Origin: Ailanthus altissimus
Lineage: Eukaryota; Streptophyta; Magnoliopsida; Sapindales; Simaroubaceae
NCBI GenBank assembly: GCA_946807835.1
Contig: OX327696.1
Span: 1,500,501-1,564,500, forward strand
Length of the DNA: 64,000 nucleotides
Direction: 5' to 3'
Position numbers and translations under genes: made by a program. Positions 47,815 to 59,739 of this stretch are shown in pieces (positions within the stretch are counted from its first letter, which is position 1; each line of letters starts with the position of its first letter). The notes beneath the pieces are model-generated. The model did no database searches and had not been told where the DNA came from. It saw nothing but the letters and a program-made list of their open reading frames with translations.

Positions 47815-48385
47815 ATAGTTTTTGGCACCAACTCTGTGAACGAATGAAAAGCTTTGTCAAGCGTCTGCAAAAACACCTAGAAATAGCAGATCAATCGTAT
47901 AACAGTAGGAATCAACTCATTGGATAACAGCAAGTTGGGAACTTAACCCAAGGAGCCTACCGCCAAACCTAGCTAGTTTGCCTGGAACCTCCTTACCAAA
48001 AGAGTTACGGATGCTAAAGGAGGAAAGGGAGGACTTAAGGGAATTGATGGTTGAGATATTAAGGGAACGTGAGAGGAACGGAGGAGGAGAGATGCGAAAT
48101 GAATGGACAGAGAATTCATTCCTTCAAAGTTTGAATGCTTAGGAAAACTTTAATCGGTATGTTAGGGAGGAAAGATAAGAGGTCCCTTATGATCCTATTG
48201 GGGGCTGAAGATGAAATCATGTACCAGACGAACGAAATGTGTCTCGAGCTAGGGACTCCAAACAGGTGAGGAGGCGTGAGAATAACAGTCAAGAGCAAGT
48301 TTGCGCTGAACCGCCTTTTGAAGATAAGGTGCAAAGGATGGAAGAACAACTAAAGAGCCTCTTAGAGGAGAAGGGAGAAGTATTA
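47815..48385 (+). pseudogene. Gag-like relic of an LTR retrotransposon
   Basis: A GC-richer patch starts with a primer-site-like TTTTTGGCACCAACT near 47818-47832. It then encodes charged helical stretches (EEREDLRELMVEILRERERN near 48025-48075, KVQRMEEQLKSLLEEKG near 48325-48375) separated by stops. Such an E/R/K-rich coiled region after a TTGGCACC-type start is common in gag of large plant Gypsy elements. No zinc knuckle or pol follows. The call is tentative. Confidence 0.4.
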
Positions 48386-49274
48386 TTAGTTCTTTTTTTT
48401 TTTTAAATGTAAAGTATTATTAGCTTTCATTGTAAAAAAAAAAAAAAACTGAAATAAATAGAAAATAGCAAACAAATGTATGTGCATAGATTTGTTGACG
48501 GTTATATAAAATCGGCACAACGCTTTATCATTTTCTATTTTTAAAACTCTATGATAGAATATTTTTATTTTTATTAAAAGTAGTAAGTCGTTCAATAATC
48601 AATTTTCAAATGTAAGAGAAAAAGACTTATTTGGAAAAAATAGATAAATAAAAACTAAATTATGATACTAAATTGATTTAAATATATAAAATTATAAATT
48701 AATACATAAACAAAGCTTATTTAAGGCATTTTTCATAAAAATATTTGATGGACATTGTTGATCGAAAAAAATTGTTATTGTGCCAACGAGTTTTAAATTT
48801 ATTTATTAGTGAGAATCCGTACTTGAGCCTTGTCTTGATTGGGCTTGTTTACAGAAGGTTGACTTTTCTCTTCCTCATCGGTTACGGCAGAACCTGCAAA
48901 ACATAAGTGAAACTATCGTGATGGTCTCATCGGAGTAGGTTTTGGTAAAGACTCTCTGATGTTTAAGTTAGAAAATATTTTTTACAGTGAAAGACTGGTG
49001 AAAATGTTAAGAAAAAATGCTGAAGAATAAAGGAAAAAGATCATTTTTTTCTATGTGTTTAGTTCTTCTGTTGCCTTTTGGGCATTATTCGAGCACATCG
49101 TTTTTTCTGTGTCTTTCTCCCATTTTGATAATAGTGATCTTCAGAAGAATTTTTAGGTATTTTTTAACATATCCCTTTACATGCTTTTGATTGCTATGCT
49201 TTTGTCACACTAAAAATATCCTTCTACTGATTTATTTTTGACATGCTTCTGCTGTGTTTCTATCACACGCCAAA
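48386..49274. repeat. Segmental duplication, copy 2
   Basis: Direct copy of the TNL2 3' flank (44690-46106, minus the LTR fragment). Shared phrases: TGAAATAAATAGAAAAT, TCGTTCAATAAT, TTGATTGGGCTTG-like text and CATTTTTCAT. No gene. Confidence 0.8.
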
Positions 49275-49283
49275 TATCTTTCT

Positions 49284-50295
49284 TGGCAAAAGATATTTTT
49301 GTCCCACGAATTTGACCTAGTTCTCAATTTTATCCTGCGAGTTTCAGAAAACTCAATTTTGTCCTAGTCTGTAAGTGAGATTCTGATATATTTGACTAAA
49401 AATCTCTTTTGATAGTACATTGATAAATTTGCCCTCAATTATTATGTTAATTAAAAATGGTGATGTGAGTACATTATACAATGTACACGTGTCAATCATT
49501 AATAGGTTATTAAAAATAAAAATATACGTGGCATGCTTTAATAGGTTTAAAATTTAATATTCATTAAAAATTTATTTTATAATTAAAAAATAATTAAAAT
49601 AAATAAAATTGAACCACCAATAATGGCGGTTGCCATTACCGACCACCATCGGTTGTCGAATTTCAGTAACAAAAATAGTCAAAATTTATGTCATTAGATT
49701 CTATTTTTTTTATATCTATACAATGTTAGAATTATTTTTGTCAAAAGAAAATAAGAAGGTGGCTAAACAATTGATCAAAAATACGATCGATCTATCCAAT
49801 GGTGGGGGCGATGGCGATTGGTTGAGCGACTGTCGGCTCGTGGTGGTTGGCGGTGGCTATCATTGTTTGACGGTGAATGGCGGTGGTCGTCGTTTCCCAT
49901 TATATTTGTTTTCCACTTTTGCCTCATCTACAGTACTCTATTGACAAAAAAATCATACCATTGCATAGATCATAAAATTTTGAGTCTAATGATATTAATT
50001 TTAAGTCAAATCGTAATTTGTTACCAGCGGCTGGTCGGCTACTAACGACGGTGGCAACTGCTCTCTTTTTATTTATTTATTTTATTTTATTATTTAAGTG
50101 ACTAATCAATGGTTGACATATGGATATTTTGTGTCAACCCATTTCAAAGTTTTGTATAGAGTGACTATTTTACCCATCTAGTGTTAAAATTAACAGAATC
50201 TCACTAACGGACTAGGACAAAATTGAATTTTTTGAAAGTCGTGGGATAAAATTGAGAATTAGGTCAAAATCGTGGGGCAAAAATATCCTTTGCCC
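49284..50295. mobile_element. Mutator-like MITE, copy 2, complete
   Basis: 1012 bp with terminal inverted repeats of ~120 bp (left TGGCAAAAGATATTTTTG; right end reads GGGCAAAGGATATTTTTG in reverse complement) and an exact 9-bp flanking duplication TATCTTTCT (49275-49283 and 50296-50304). Long inverted repeats plus a 9-bp duplication are the hallmarks of the Mutator superfamily. It contains no transposase. A 49800-49890 segment is G-rich and repeats GGTGG and GGCGG triplets, giving a chance open frame. Confidence 0.88.
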
Positions 50296-52992
50296 TATCT
50301 TTCTGTTGATCTGCTCTTGACACGCTTCTACTACATACCAGGTATCTTTCTGACATACATTAAGCATAATGTTGGCATATTCCTCATGCCTATCTTTGAT
50401 GGTGGATTTGGTTAAGTGCGAGGCTAAATTCGACCTGCTTGGGTCAATTTTCTAGTAGTCTTCTCTTGTTCAGCTCGGCCGTGGTCCGAGGTCTTCTAAA
50501 AATGCTAGTCTTCTATTGACTTCACTGGATGCACCTAGTCAGCCTGTTCGACAGATAGCTGACCTGGTGTCTGTTATGACCCGAATTCTTCGTTGATCAC
50601 GCATGCGTCGAGATGAACCGATCTGGTTAGTGTGTAAATGACAGTTTTGGCTGTATCCCGGCCTGTCTTGCCGAGCAGGTGCTTCAAATTGCTAATCAGG
50701 TTCTTTGAATTCGAGCAGGTTCTCTGATGTCTAGTCCTACCAGGGCCTGACCCAATGACTATTATTCTGAGCTTGTCTTCAGAGTGGGCTGTCCTGTAAG
50801 AAATGATGGGCTCTAAGGATAGTGTCCCATAAGAGAATATTCGATTGGGCATTTGAGAGTTGACTTTCCTTGGGTTTGGAAGTCTTACTCCCAAAAGGTG
50901 ATTTTCTAGGGAGAACGAACTTAAAAAAAGAGAAGAAAGTTCTTTAATAGAGCTAGAAACAGGGATGAAATTAACATAAATTTTTTGTATAGGTCCTTTT
51001 TGAGGCCAACAAAGATAGGATGTGAATTTTAACTGATATCATATAATGCAAACAAATCAGAATTTGATTATTTGAAACAAAAAATTGAAGATATTCAAAC
51101 AAGTCTAAGAATTTAATGTTTTTAATTATCACAATTTAAAAGCAAAAACAAATAATTAAAATTTTTAAATAAAATAAAAATAGCCATAGTAATAGCTATT
51201 GTGTAACAAATATGAGAATTATACGCAATAGGAACTCAATACAAAGGATCAATAAACATGATTTGTGAATTTTGTGTGGACCAACTTGGTTAAATGGTGT
51301 CTGTTAGAAAATATTATGATCAAATTAACTGGAGTAATTTTACTTTTTTTTAAAAAAAAAAAAAATTTTGGTGGGGTTGTTTGAACTCAATAAAATAATC
51401 AATAAATTCTCTATTAAAATTTTAGCCATAATTACTAATATAAACTTAATAATTTAAAATATCATAATAACATTAATTTTTAATAAATATCCTTAGAATT
51501 GTTCTTAAGTTTTACAAATGTTTCTCTACTAGGCTAAAAATAATCACCAACAATTGTCTCTTAAATAGAAACATAACAGCGATCAATTAATTTGTGTGTT
51601 ATATATTGTGAAAAACAAAAAAAAAATGTAAAAATAAAATTAAAGAACTTGCTTAAGTCTAAAAGAAAATTTAAAATCACTCAGTTGGGACATCAAAATT
51701 GAAATTGAGTCATATAATAAGCAATTCGATTCAATCAATTAAAGTATAATGGGTGTTAAGAAATTTAATAACTAAACACTCTTTATTTATTTTTATTTTT
51801 TTTTCCAAACAAACATTTTGACTTAAGCACATTGAAATTAATTGTTTTCTATGTCATTCAGAAATGAAATTATTAGATTTTAGTTTTAAATTAGCAAATT
51901 TTGATAGAGAAAATATTATAGAATTTATTTAACATAAATTTTTTTTATAAAAATTTAATATTGTTATAATAATTTAATTTAGTATGGTTATATTAAAAAT
52001 AAAAGGATCTTTAAAATATAATGATAATACCACCCATACAAACTCATTCATATAAATTGACATGACATGATATGATTAGTAAAATAATTTTGTTACCATA
52101 TCTTTTATTTTTATTTATTGTCTTGACTTGTTTATTTAACTCATCCAATAATATCTTATTACACTCAAGCACTTGTCCCAATAATAAATCTTGTGCACTT
52201 TTTTAGCTTAGATCAGAGGTTTAGCCTTGGCGAATATTAAAACAATGTAATTATTCCTATTTTTTTGTAAGGGCTTTATAATTAAGGTGGAGTGTGAATG
52301 TAAAGTATTTTTCTCAAGCTATATAGAGCAAGTAGAGTGTGGATGTAAAGTATTTTTTTTAATAAGTTTGATTGTATAATATAATGAAATATTAATAATA
52401 TAGTTTGATATAATATCAGTAGTAATGTGTATCTAAAAAAAGAAATCTTACCATATCTTAATAGTGAATTTATTGAAAATGAGTTTATTGAATATTTTAT
52501 TAGGTTTAAATAACCTCACCCTTCTCATTTTCTATTTTGGTATTTTTCTTTTACCAACATGAAAAATTGTATTATTGTAAATAAAAATTAAAAAAAATGA
52601 AAAACAAATCAACACAAAAATACCTCGAAGCTCGAAGGTTGAAGGTTTAATGATAAATGTTAGACATTATCATAATAATGAATAAGTTAATTATTATTTA
52701 ACATATTACAATTATTGATCCGTAACATATCAATTAAAATATGAAATTGTTATTGTACAAGTTTAAGTTCTCACAATAGACAACAATAATTGGAAAATTA
52801 GTAATGTTAATGAGAAAATACAAAGAAAAATTGTATGACCAAAGATTATTATTTAAATTGGGTTTTCAAAATATTTTTCATACGTTTAAAGTCACTTTAT
52901 AATGTTTTGTATCCTCTATTTGTAAGTACTTAAATTTTGTTCAAAATTGCTTATTGGAACCTTAACACCCCTCCACCCCCACCCTTCAAAAA
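50296..52992. other. Unassigned DNA; right part diverged copy of 12.9-14.2 kb
   Basis: 50300-50940 is GC-richer and single-copy in this window; no protein family was recognised, and its longest open frame (minus strand, ~106 codons) has no supporting motif. 50990-52080 is AT-rich and empty to my eye, apart from a stretch near 51280 similar to 15560. 52080-52960 matches blocks of 12890-14160. Confidence 0.55.
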
Positions 52993-55900
52993 AGAATGGG
53001 TAATAATGAAACACGTAAGATAGAAGGAATAGGGATTATGGCTATCAAAATATTTGATGGCCATATTAGATTCCTTGAGAATGTTAGATATGTACCTAAA
53101 TTAAAAGGAATTTAATTTCCTTAGGTATATTGGATGAAGGTGGATACAAAGTAAAAAATGGCCAATTAAGAATAACCCATAGTGTAATGGTTGTAATGAA
53201 AGGAATTAAAAATAAAGGCCTATACATTCTTCAAGGAACAATAGTATTTGACCCTGCAATTGTTGCTGTTACATTAGACTAAGATAAGACAGAACTTTAG
53301 CATAGAAGACTTGGTCACACTAGTGATCAAGATCTACTTGAGTTAAATAAGAATGGAGTTTTTGAAAATGACAAGATTTTTAAGATAAAGTTCTGTGAAC
53401 ACTGTATCCTAGGAAAACAGCAAAGATTGAGTTTCAAACTAAATACCTATAGAACTAAAACTGTATTAGAATATGCTCATATAGACTTATGAGATCTAAC
53501 TGACAAGACCCGACTCGAGCCCTCCTCAAGAATCGAGGCAGATCCTGCGATGACATGTGACTAACATACTCTTTACTCATACATATGATACAATGAGTCT
53601 ACCTGCCTCAACAAAAAGTGTACACATGTACTCCAATATACAAAATATATACAAATACACAGACTGAGACATTTATGTAGCTATGCAGTTGGCCAACCTC
53701 AAAATGTGATGACTGTATCACACTGCACGAATTCTTGTGACAACCTGGGAAAAATAAAAAAAAAGGGTGAGCTTGTGGCTCAGTGAGTGGACAAAATCTG
53801 AAAATATCATATGCTTTATATGTATTGTACACGTATAAATCTGTATGATAAAATAATTAAGAAACTGTATACTGAGCAATCATTAAACTTGTACTGAAAG
53901 TAGGAGCTGTCATAAAATCTATGCTAAAATTAAAATCATGACATAATACTGGGATCTGAAAATTTGAAAGCGCAAACTATCATAAAATCTATTATCAAAC
54001 TGAATATATGTAACATAGCTTTAGAAACATGTACTACATATATACTGAAAACCACACCAAACTTGTACCCGAAAAAAATCTGGTCTAACCTGGCGGAGTA
54101 ACTCACGCACAGGCAGAGCGGGGGATCTAAGCTGGTCTAACCCGACAGAATGCTGCATCGCTCGGGCAGAGCAAACTAAACTGGTCTAACGCATGCGCAG
54201 AGCAACTACACTAAAGGGGAGGGTACACATATAGTGGTTCAAAAACTACTATTATATAATATCATGAAAGCATAATTGTTCTAAAATAAATATTTCTGTA
54301 CTGAACGTAATCATAAATTATACTATAATAAATTCTAAAACATTTCTGAATATACTAAATAACATAAATATTTTTCTGTCTAAAATAAATCATAACTAAA
54401 TCTGATAACGCGTAATTTAATCATAATTGGCTGTATTAAAAATATATAAAATATATATAGTTATCCACTCACAATATGCACTAATCCTGAGCTGGGTCTG
54501 GATTCAGAGATCTACCCGCTATCGACACACCTCCTATATCATAGGGTGTAAAAATACATCATTAGTACCAATATGTATTATAAATATTAAATTATAAATA
54601 TTTTAATATCGTAAAACTATTACTCGTTGAAACACTGGGTATAAATCTAACTACCCAACTAATTTCCTAAAATTTCCTATTTATTTTTTTCATCTAACTT
54701 CTTTTTCTTTTTCTTTCTCTTTCTCTTCTTTTTTCTTCCCTTCTTTCTTTTCGGCTTCTTTCCTTTCTCCCTTTCTTTTTCTTTCTTTTCTTCTTCTTTT
54801 CTTTTTCTTCTTTCCTTTCTCTCGGCTTTCTCCTCTTTCTTTCTTTCTCTGTTTCAACTTTTTTCTTCTTAACCCAAAAAAAAACAAACAATATGCTTAA
54901 TATATATACGACGGCCACCGCTTCAACTTCTTCTCTTTCTCTTTTCTTTTCTTTTCTTTTCTTTTTTTTTTATTTCTGCCACCAAGCTTTATATATATAC
55001 TACATGTGTATTACACTAACTCACACTAGTACACATGCTAGAAATAGATAATTTTTGTCAATAATAGATGATTATTCCAAGAAACTATGGGTGTACTTAT
55101 TAAAGAATAAAAATGATACATTTGTAAGGTTTAAACAATGGAAGAACTTAGTTGAAAACCAAACTGGCAAAAGACTAAAAGCCTTGAGAATAGATAATGG
55201 TTTAGAGTTCTGTAATGAAGAGTTTAACAAATTTTGTAAGGATAATGATATTTTAAGACCCAGAACAGTATCACACACACCTCAACAAAATGGGGTTGCT
55301 GAAAGAATGAACAGAACCTTTATAAATAAAATAAGATGTATGCTAATCAGTTAATGGTTATCAAAACATTTTTGGAGGGAAGCATTACATACTGCTTGTT
55401 ATCTGACTAATAGATCTCCATCTAGTGCAATTAAATTTAAAGTTCCACAAGAACTTTGGTTAAGAAGAAAAACTAGTTATAAACACTTGAGAATGATGAT
55501 AAACTAGAACCTAGGTTTAATAAGTGTGTGTTATTAGGTTATGCAGATGGTGTAAAGGGTTATAGATTGTGGCTTAGGGACAATCTAAGGGTAAAAATTA
55601 TTACCAGTCGAAATGTTGTTTTTAATAAGAGAATCATGCCCTGTTGAAAGACTAAACCAGAAAATACAGGTGATATATGTATAGGTCAATAATAGGATTC
55701 AACTCCCAATAAGGAGACAACTCACTTTGAGGTGGAAGTACCACAAGATCAGATAAAGGAATTTGTTCAAGACAATGATGAACTGATAAATCAATAAGGT
55801 CAGTAAGGACAATCAGAATCTTTATCTTCTCTGCAAGATTACCAACTTGCGAGAGACAAAGTAAGAAGGGAGGTAAAAGCTCCTTCTATATATTTTTCCT

Positions 55901-56704
55901 ATGATCTTATTGCATTTGCTTTAATGTCATCATTAGAATAAAATATATATGAACCTAGTACTTATAAAGAAGCAATGACTGGTAATAATGCTAATAACTG
56001 GTATCATGCGATGTGTGATGAAATAAAATCTCTTGAATTAAATAATATATAGATTTTGGTACCTCACCCCCAAAAATAGAAACCTGTTGAATGTAAATGG
56101 ATATACAAATTGAAAGAGAGAACTAACAATACTGAACCACCTAGATTTAAGGCTAGATTAGTGGCTAAAGGATTCTAACAAAAGAAGGGAATTGATTATA
56201 CTGAAATTTTTTCACCTGTAGTTAAGTATACAACAATTAAACTTGTTCTAGCCCTAGTCTCACATTTTGATTGGGAATTAGAACAATTAGATGTTAAAAC
56301 TACTTTTCTACATGGTAAACTTGAAGAAACAATGTATATGAAATAGCCACTGGGTTTTGAAGATAAAACCAGATTTGATCATGTGTGTCTATTAAAAAAA
56401 TCTCTGTATGGACTAAAACAGTCCCTAAGGCAATGGTATAAAAGATTTGATGCCTTTGTAATAAAATTAGAGTTTAATAGAAGTAGCTATGATAGCTGTT
56501 TTTACTTTATGAATTTAGGCAGTGATATAGAAATTTACTTGTAACTTTAGGTCGATGATATGCTTTTTACCAGTAAGAGTAAATCTGAGATTAATGTGTT
56601 AAAGAAACTCCTAATGTCAGAATTTGACATGAAAGGCCTTGGTCCAGCTAAGAAAATTTTAGGAATTAACATAATCAAAAACAAAATTAAAAGAAAACTG
56701 TTTT
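52993..56704 (+). pseudogene. Copia-2: decayed Ty1/Copia pol, interrupted twice
   Basis: Begins in GAG-pre-integrase (NNETRKIEGIGIMAIKIFDG; LIS-LG; HRRLGHTSDQDLLELNKNG; CEHCILGKQQRLSF) and continues after a solo LTR (53501-55015) with the integrase core (IIDDYSKKLWVYLLKNK; LRIDNGLEFCNEEF; TPQQNGVAERMNRTF). Reverse transcriptase follows (ARLVAKGF near 56150; [18 protein letters not shown] near 56285-56345; LLKKSLYGLKQSLRQWYKRF; VDDMLFTSKS near 56550-56580, with an intact DD pair). It stops at 56704 where Gypsy-1 is inserted; the rest should lie beyond the window. Gag is absent. Numerous stops (for example 53281, 53299, 55352, 56540) rule out function. Confidence 0.92.
53501..55015 (-). mobile_element. 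Solo LTR of Gypsy-1 family
   Basis: A complete LTR (1515 bp, plus-strand ends TGACAAGACC and TGTATTACA) without internal element, inside Copia-2. The flanks carry an exact 5-bp duplication CTAAC (53496-53500 and 55016-55020), so a full element inserted here and then lost its body by LTR-LTR recombination. It carries a pyrimidine-rich tract at 54687-54975, the complement of the purine tract in the Gypsy-1 LTRs. Confidence 0.95.
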
Positions 56705-58269
56705 TGTAATACACGTGTATGCTTAGTGGTAGAATTAATAATTTGGTAAAGAAAAAAGAGTGAAAAGAAATTAAGCTGTAACCGCTGTATATATATATAT
56801 ATATAATTGTTTGGTTTTGGCTTTATTGAGAAGAGGAAGCAAAATCGAAATAGAAAAAGAAAAAAGAGAAAGCCGAGAGAAAGAGAAAAGAGAGAAAAGA
56901 AAGAAAAAGAGAAAAAAAAAAGAGGAGAAAGGAAGAAAAAGAATCTGAGGAGAAAAAGGAAGAAAAAGAATATGAGGAGAAAAAGAAAGAAAAAGAGAAA
57001 GAGAAAGAGAAAGAGAAGGAGAAGGAGAAAGAAAAAAAAAGATAAAGAAGAAAAAAAGAGTAGTCGAGGAAAAAAAAAGAGAAAAAGAAAAAAAATAAAT
57101 AGGAAATTTTAGGAAATTAGTTTGGGTAGTTAGCTTTATATCTAGTGATTTACGATATTAGAATATTTATATTTTAATATTTATAATACATATCAGTACT
57201 AGTAATGTATTTTTACACCCTATAATATAGGAGGTGTGCCGATAGCGGGTAGATCTCAGAATTCAGACCCAGCTCGGGATTAGCGCACTTTTGTGAGTGG
57301 ATAGCTATATATATTTTTATATGTTTTTAATAAAGCAATTATGATTTAATTACATGTTATTAGATTTAGTTATGATTTATTTTTGATAGATAAATATTTA
57401 TGCTATTTAGTATATTCAGTAATGTTTAGAATTTATTATAATATAGTTTATTATTATGTTTAGTACAGAAATAATTATTTTAGAACAATTATGCTTTCAT
57501 GATATTATATAGTTGTAGTTTTTGAACCACCATATGTGTACCCTCCCCTTTAGTGTAGTTGTTCTACGCATGCGTTAGACCATTTTAGTTTGCTTTGCTC
57601 GAGCGATACAACATTTCGCCAGGTTAGACTAGCTCAGATCCCCTGTTCTGCCTGTGCGTGAGTTACTCCACCAGGTTAAACTAATTTTTCCCCAAGTACA
57701 AGTTTGGTGTGGTTTTCAATGTATATGTAGTATATATTTTCAGAGCTATGTTATATATATTCAGCTTGATAATAGATTTTATGATAGTTTACACTTTCAG
57801 ACTCCCAGTTTTATGTTATAATTTTCGCTTTAGCATAGATTTTATAACAGCTTATACTTTCAGTACAAGTTTATTTACTACTCAGTATACAGTTTCATTA
57901 TTATTTTATCCTACAGATTTATATGTGTACAATATATATAAAGTATATAATATTTTCTAATTATGTCCACTCACTGAGCCACAAGCTCACCCTTTATCCT
58001 ATTTTCTCTATTTTTTTCAAGTTGTCATAGGAATACGTGCAATGTGATCCAGTCATCACATTTTGAGATTGGCCCATGACATGTATAGCTGTATAAGTGT
58101 CTTAGTCTGTGTATTTGTATATATTTTTATAAATTGGAGTACACGTGTACACCTTTTGTTGAGGCAGGTAGCCTCATTGTATTATATTTATGAGTAAAGA
58201 GTATGTTAATCCCACATCATCGCAGGATCCACCTCGATTCTCGAGGAGAGATCGAGTCGGGTCTTGTCA
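56705..58269 (+). repeat. 5' LTR of Gypsy-1 (1565 bp)
   Basis: Begins TGTAATACACGTGTATGC and ends GGGTCTTGTCA. Contains a TA run (56788-56806), a nearly pure purine tract (56829-57100), and a CACTCACTGAGCCACAAGCT stretch near 57967. Open frames in the purine tract would give Lys/Arg-Glu strings and are not genes. Confidence 0.95.
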
Positions 58270-58272
58270 GTT

Positions 58273-58284
58273 TGGTATCAGAGC
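58273..58284 (+). promoter_or_regulatory. Primer-binding site of Gypsy-1
   Basis: TGGTATCAGAGC, the exact complement of the 3' end of plant initiator methionine tRNA as used by many Gypsy and Copia elements, 3 bases after the LTR end. Confidence 0.95.
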
Positions 58285-58370
58285 ATGGTTTTAGATTCTG
58301 TAGATTAGTACATGATACATGCATGTTAGAGATGTCATTAATGATTTGTTGCATTTTATAGATTTTCATC

Positions 58371-59700
58371 ATGCATCCACGTGGCCGACCTCGCACAAAA
58401 TTTGTAGCTGAATTGGAAGCTCCCTTAGTACCAGATAAAAGGGAGGAACCTATTAGAGAAGAAGTAGCTGAGTCAGTTCCCCTTGTATCCAGACCTCAAA
58501 CTTAGCTTAATCCTATTGTAGAGGAGATACACCCTCAGTCAGTACTACAACCTGTGATACAGCCTACACAGGGACAGCCTGATAGACCTACCTTATAGCA
58601 ATCCATAGATAAACTAGCTCAGTTAATTATAGTTACAGTGGAGAGACAAACACAAGGACCACCCAAGAGAGAGAATACAATAGAGCGTGTTCATAGTTTG
58701 GGGGCAGAGAATTTTTCAGGTACTACAGAGCCAGCTGATGCAGAGTCATGGTTAACTAGAGTAGAGCGAATATTTAATGTTATGAGATGTACTGATGATG
58801 AGAGGGTTTCCTTTGCTACAGTTTTACTTGAGGGTGTGGCATACCACTGGTGGAGATCAATATTACGTAGATATAGAGGGGTGATTAGTTGGGCTGATTT
58901 TTATAAAGAATTTAATGTTAAATTATTTCCTATGGTTTACCAAGACATCCAAGCTAGTAAGTTCTTTAAGCTAGAACAGGGATTGATGATAGTGGAGGAG
59001 TACGAGAAACGTTTTATAGAGTTATCGAGGTTCGCTTCATATGTAATACAGAATGAGAGGAATAAATGTAAGAGATCTGAACAGGGCCTTAGAGGCAATA
59101 TCAGGACAATAATTACAGCTATGGGGCACAATGATTTCAATGAGTTAGTAAGGGTTGCAATGAGAGTTGAAAGAAGCCTAGTAGAGGCACACAGAGCCTA
59201 GTCATTCAAGTAGAGACAAGGCCATAGTTGATCAGTTGGTGGATTAAGTAATAGTAGAGCACTTGGAGGAGAGACATCCTATGCAGGGTATTCTGGTAGC
59301 CAATGGTAAGGTTAGAGCCCTGTGCTATCAGGAGGATAAAGACAGAGTCTTAGTCAGAGTTTTGTGTCTCTATCTGTTGAAAGCAATATAGGGAGTCAGA
59401 GGCCCCGAGGTCGAAGCTAAATAAGTAGTAGTGCTAGCATGAGAAGGTACCCTCAGTGTTCTATTTGTGGTCGGAGTCATGAGGGACAGTGTTTGAGAGG
59501 TTTTAGAGGTTGCTACCATTACGGACAAGCTGAACCTTTGAGGAGAGATTGCCCTCATCTTCTTTGGAGTAACAGCTTAGTACAGAGTACAGCTTCTCAG
59601 GGTTTTCAAGGTAGTAGTGGCAATATTCAGAGACATGGAGAATCTCAGATAGGAAAGCTTATCTCTAGTACTAGTGTAACCTAGAGCTTTAGGAGCTAGT
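58371..59700 (+). pseudogene. Gypsy-1 gag remnant
   Basis: Starts at MHPRGRPRTKFVAELEA. The capsid-type core is well kept (GTTEPADAESWLTRVERIF, LLEGVAYHWWRSI, FYKEFNVKLFP, FFKLEQGLMIVEEYEKRF, LRGNIRTIITAMGHNDF). The zinc knuckle near 59505-59555 is damaged: it reads CYHYGQAEPLRRDC, so one Cys and the His of the CCHC set are replaced. Stops occur near 58503, 58597, 59201 and 59420 onward. Gag would package the RNA; this copy cannot. Confidence 0.88.
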
Positions 59701-59739
59701 AGAGATCCACAGAGAGGTTAGCCATATCGACCTCGTAGC

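Noticed and set aside
49630..49944. Open frame with Gly/Trp-rich translation
   Set aside because: It lies inside the Mutator-like MITE and comes from GGTGG/GGCGG repeats; no homologous frame is kept in the other copy.
50574..50894. 106-codon minus-strand frame in a GC-richer patch
   Set aside because: No motif, no splice context and no second copy; length is within chance for this composition.
56807..57112. Lys/Arg/Glu-rich open frame that might look like a nuclear protein
   Set aside because: It is the translation of the homopurine tract of the Gypsy LTR. The frames at 54690-54918 (minus) and 63352-63579 are the same artefact.
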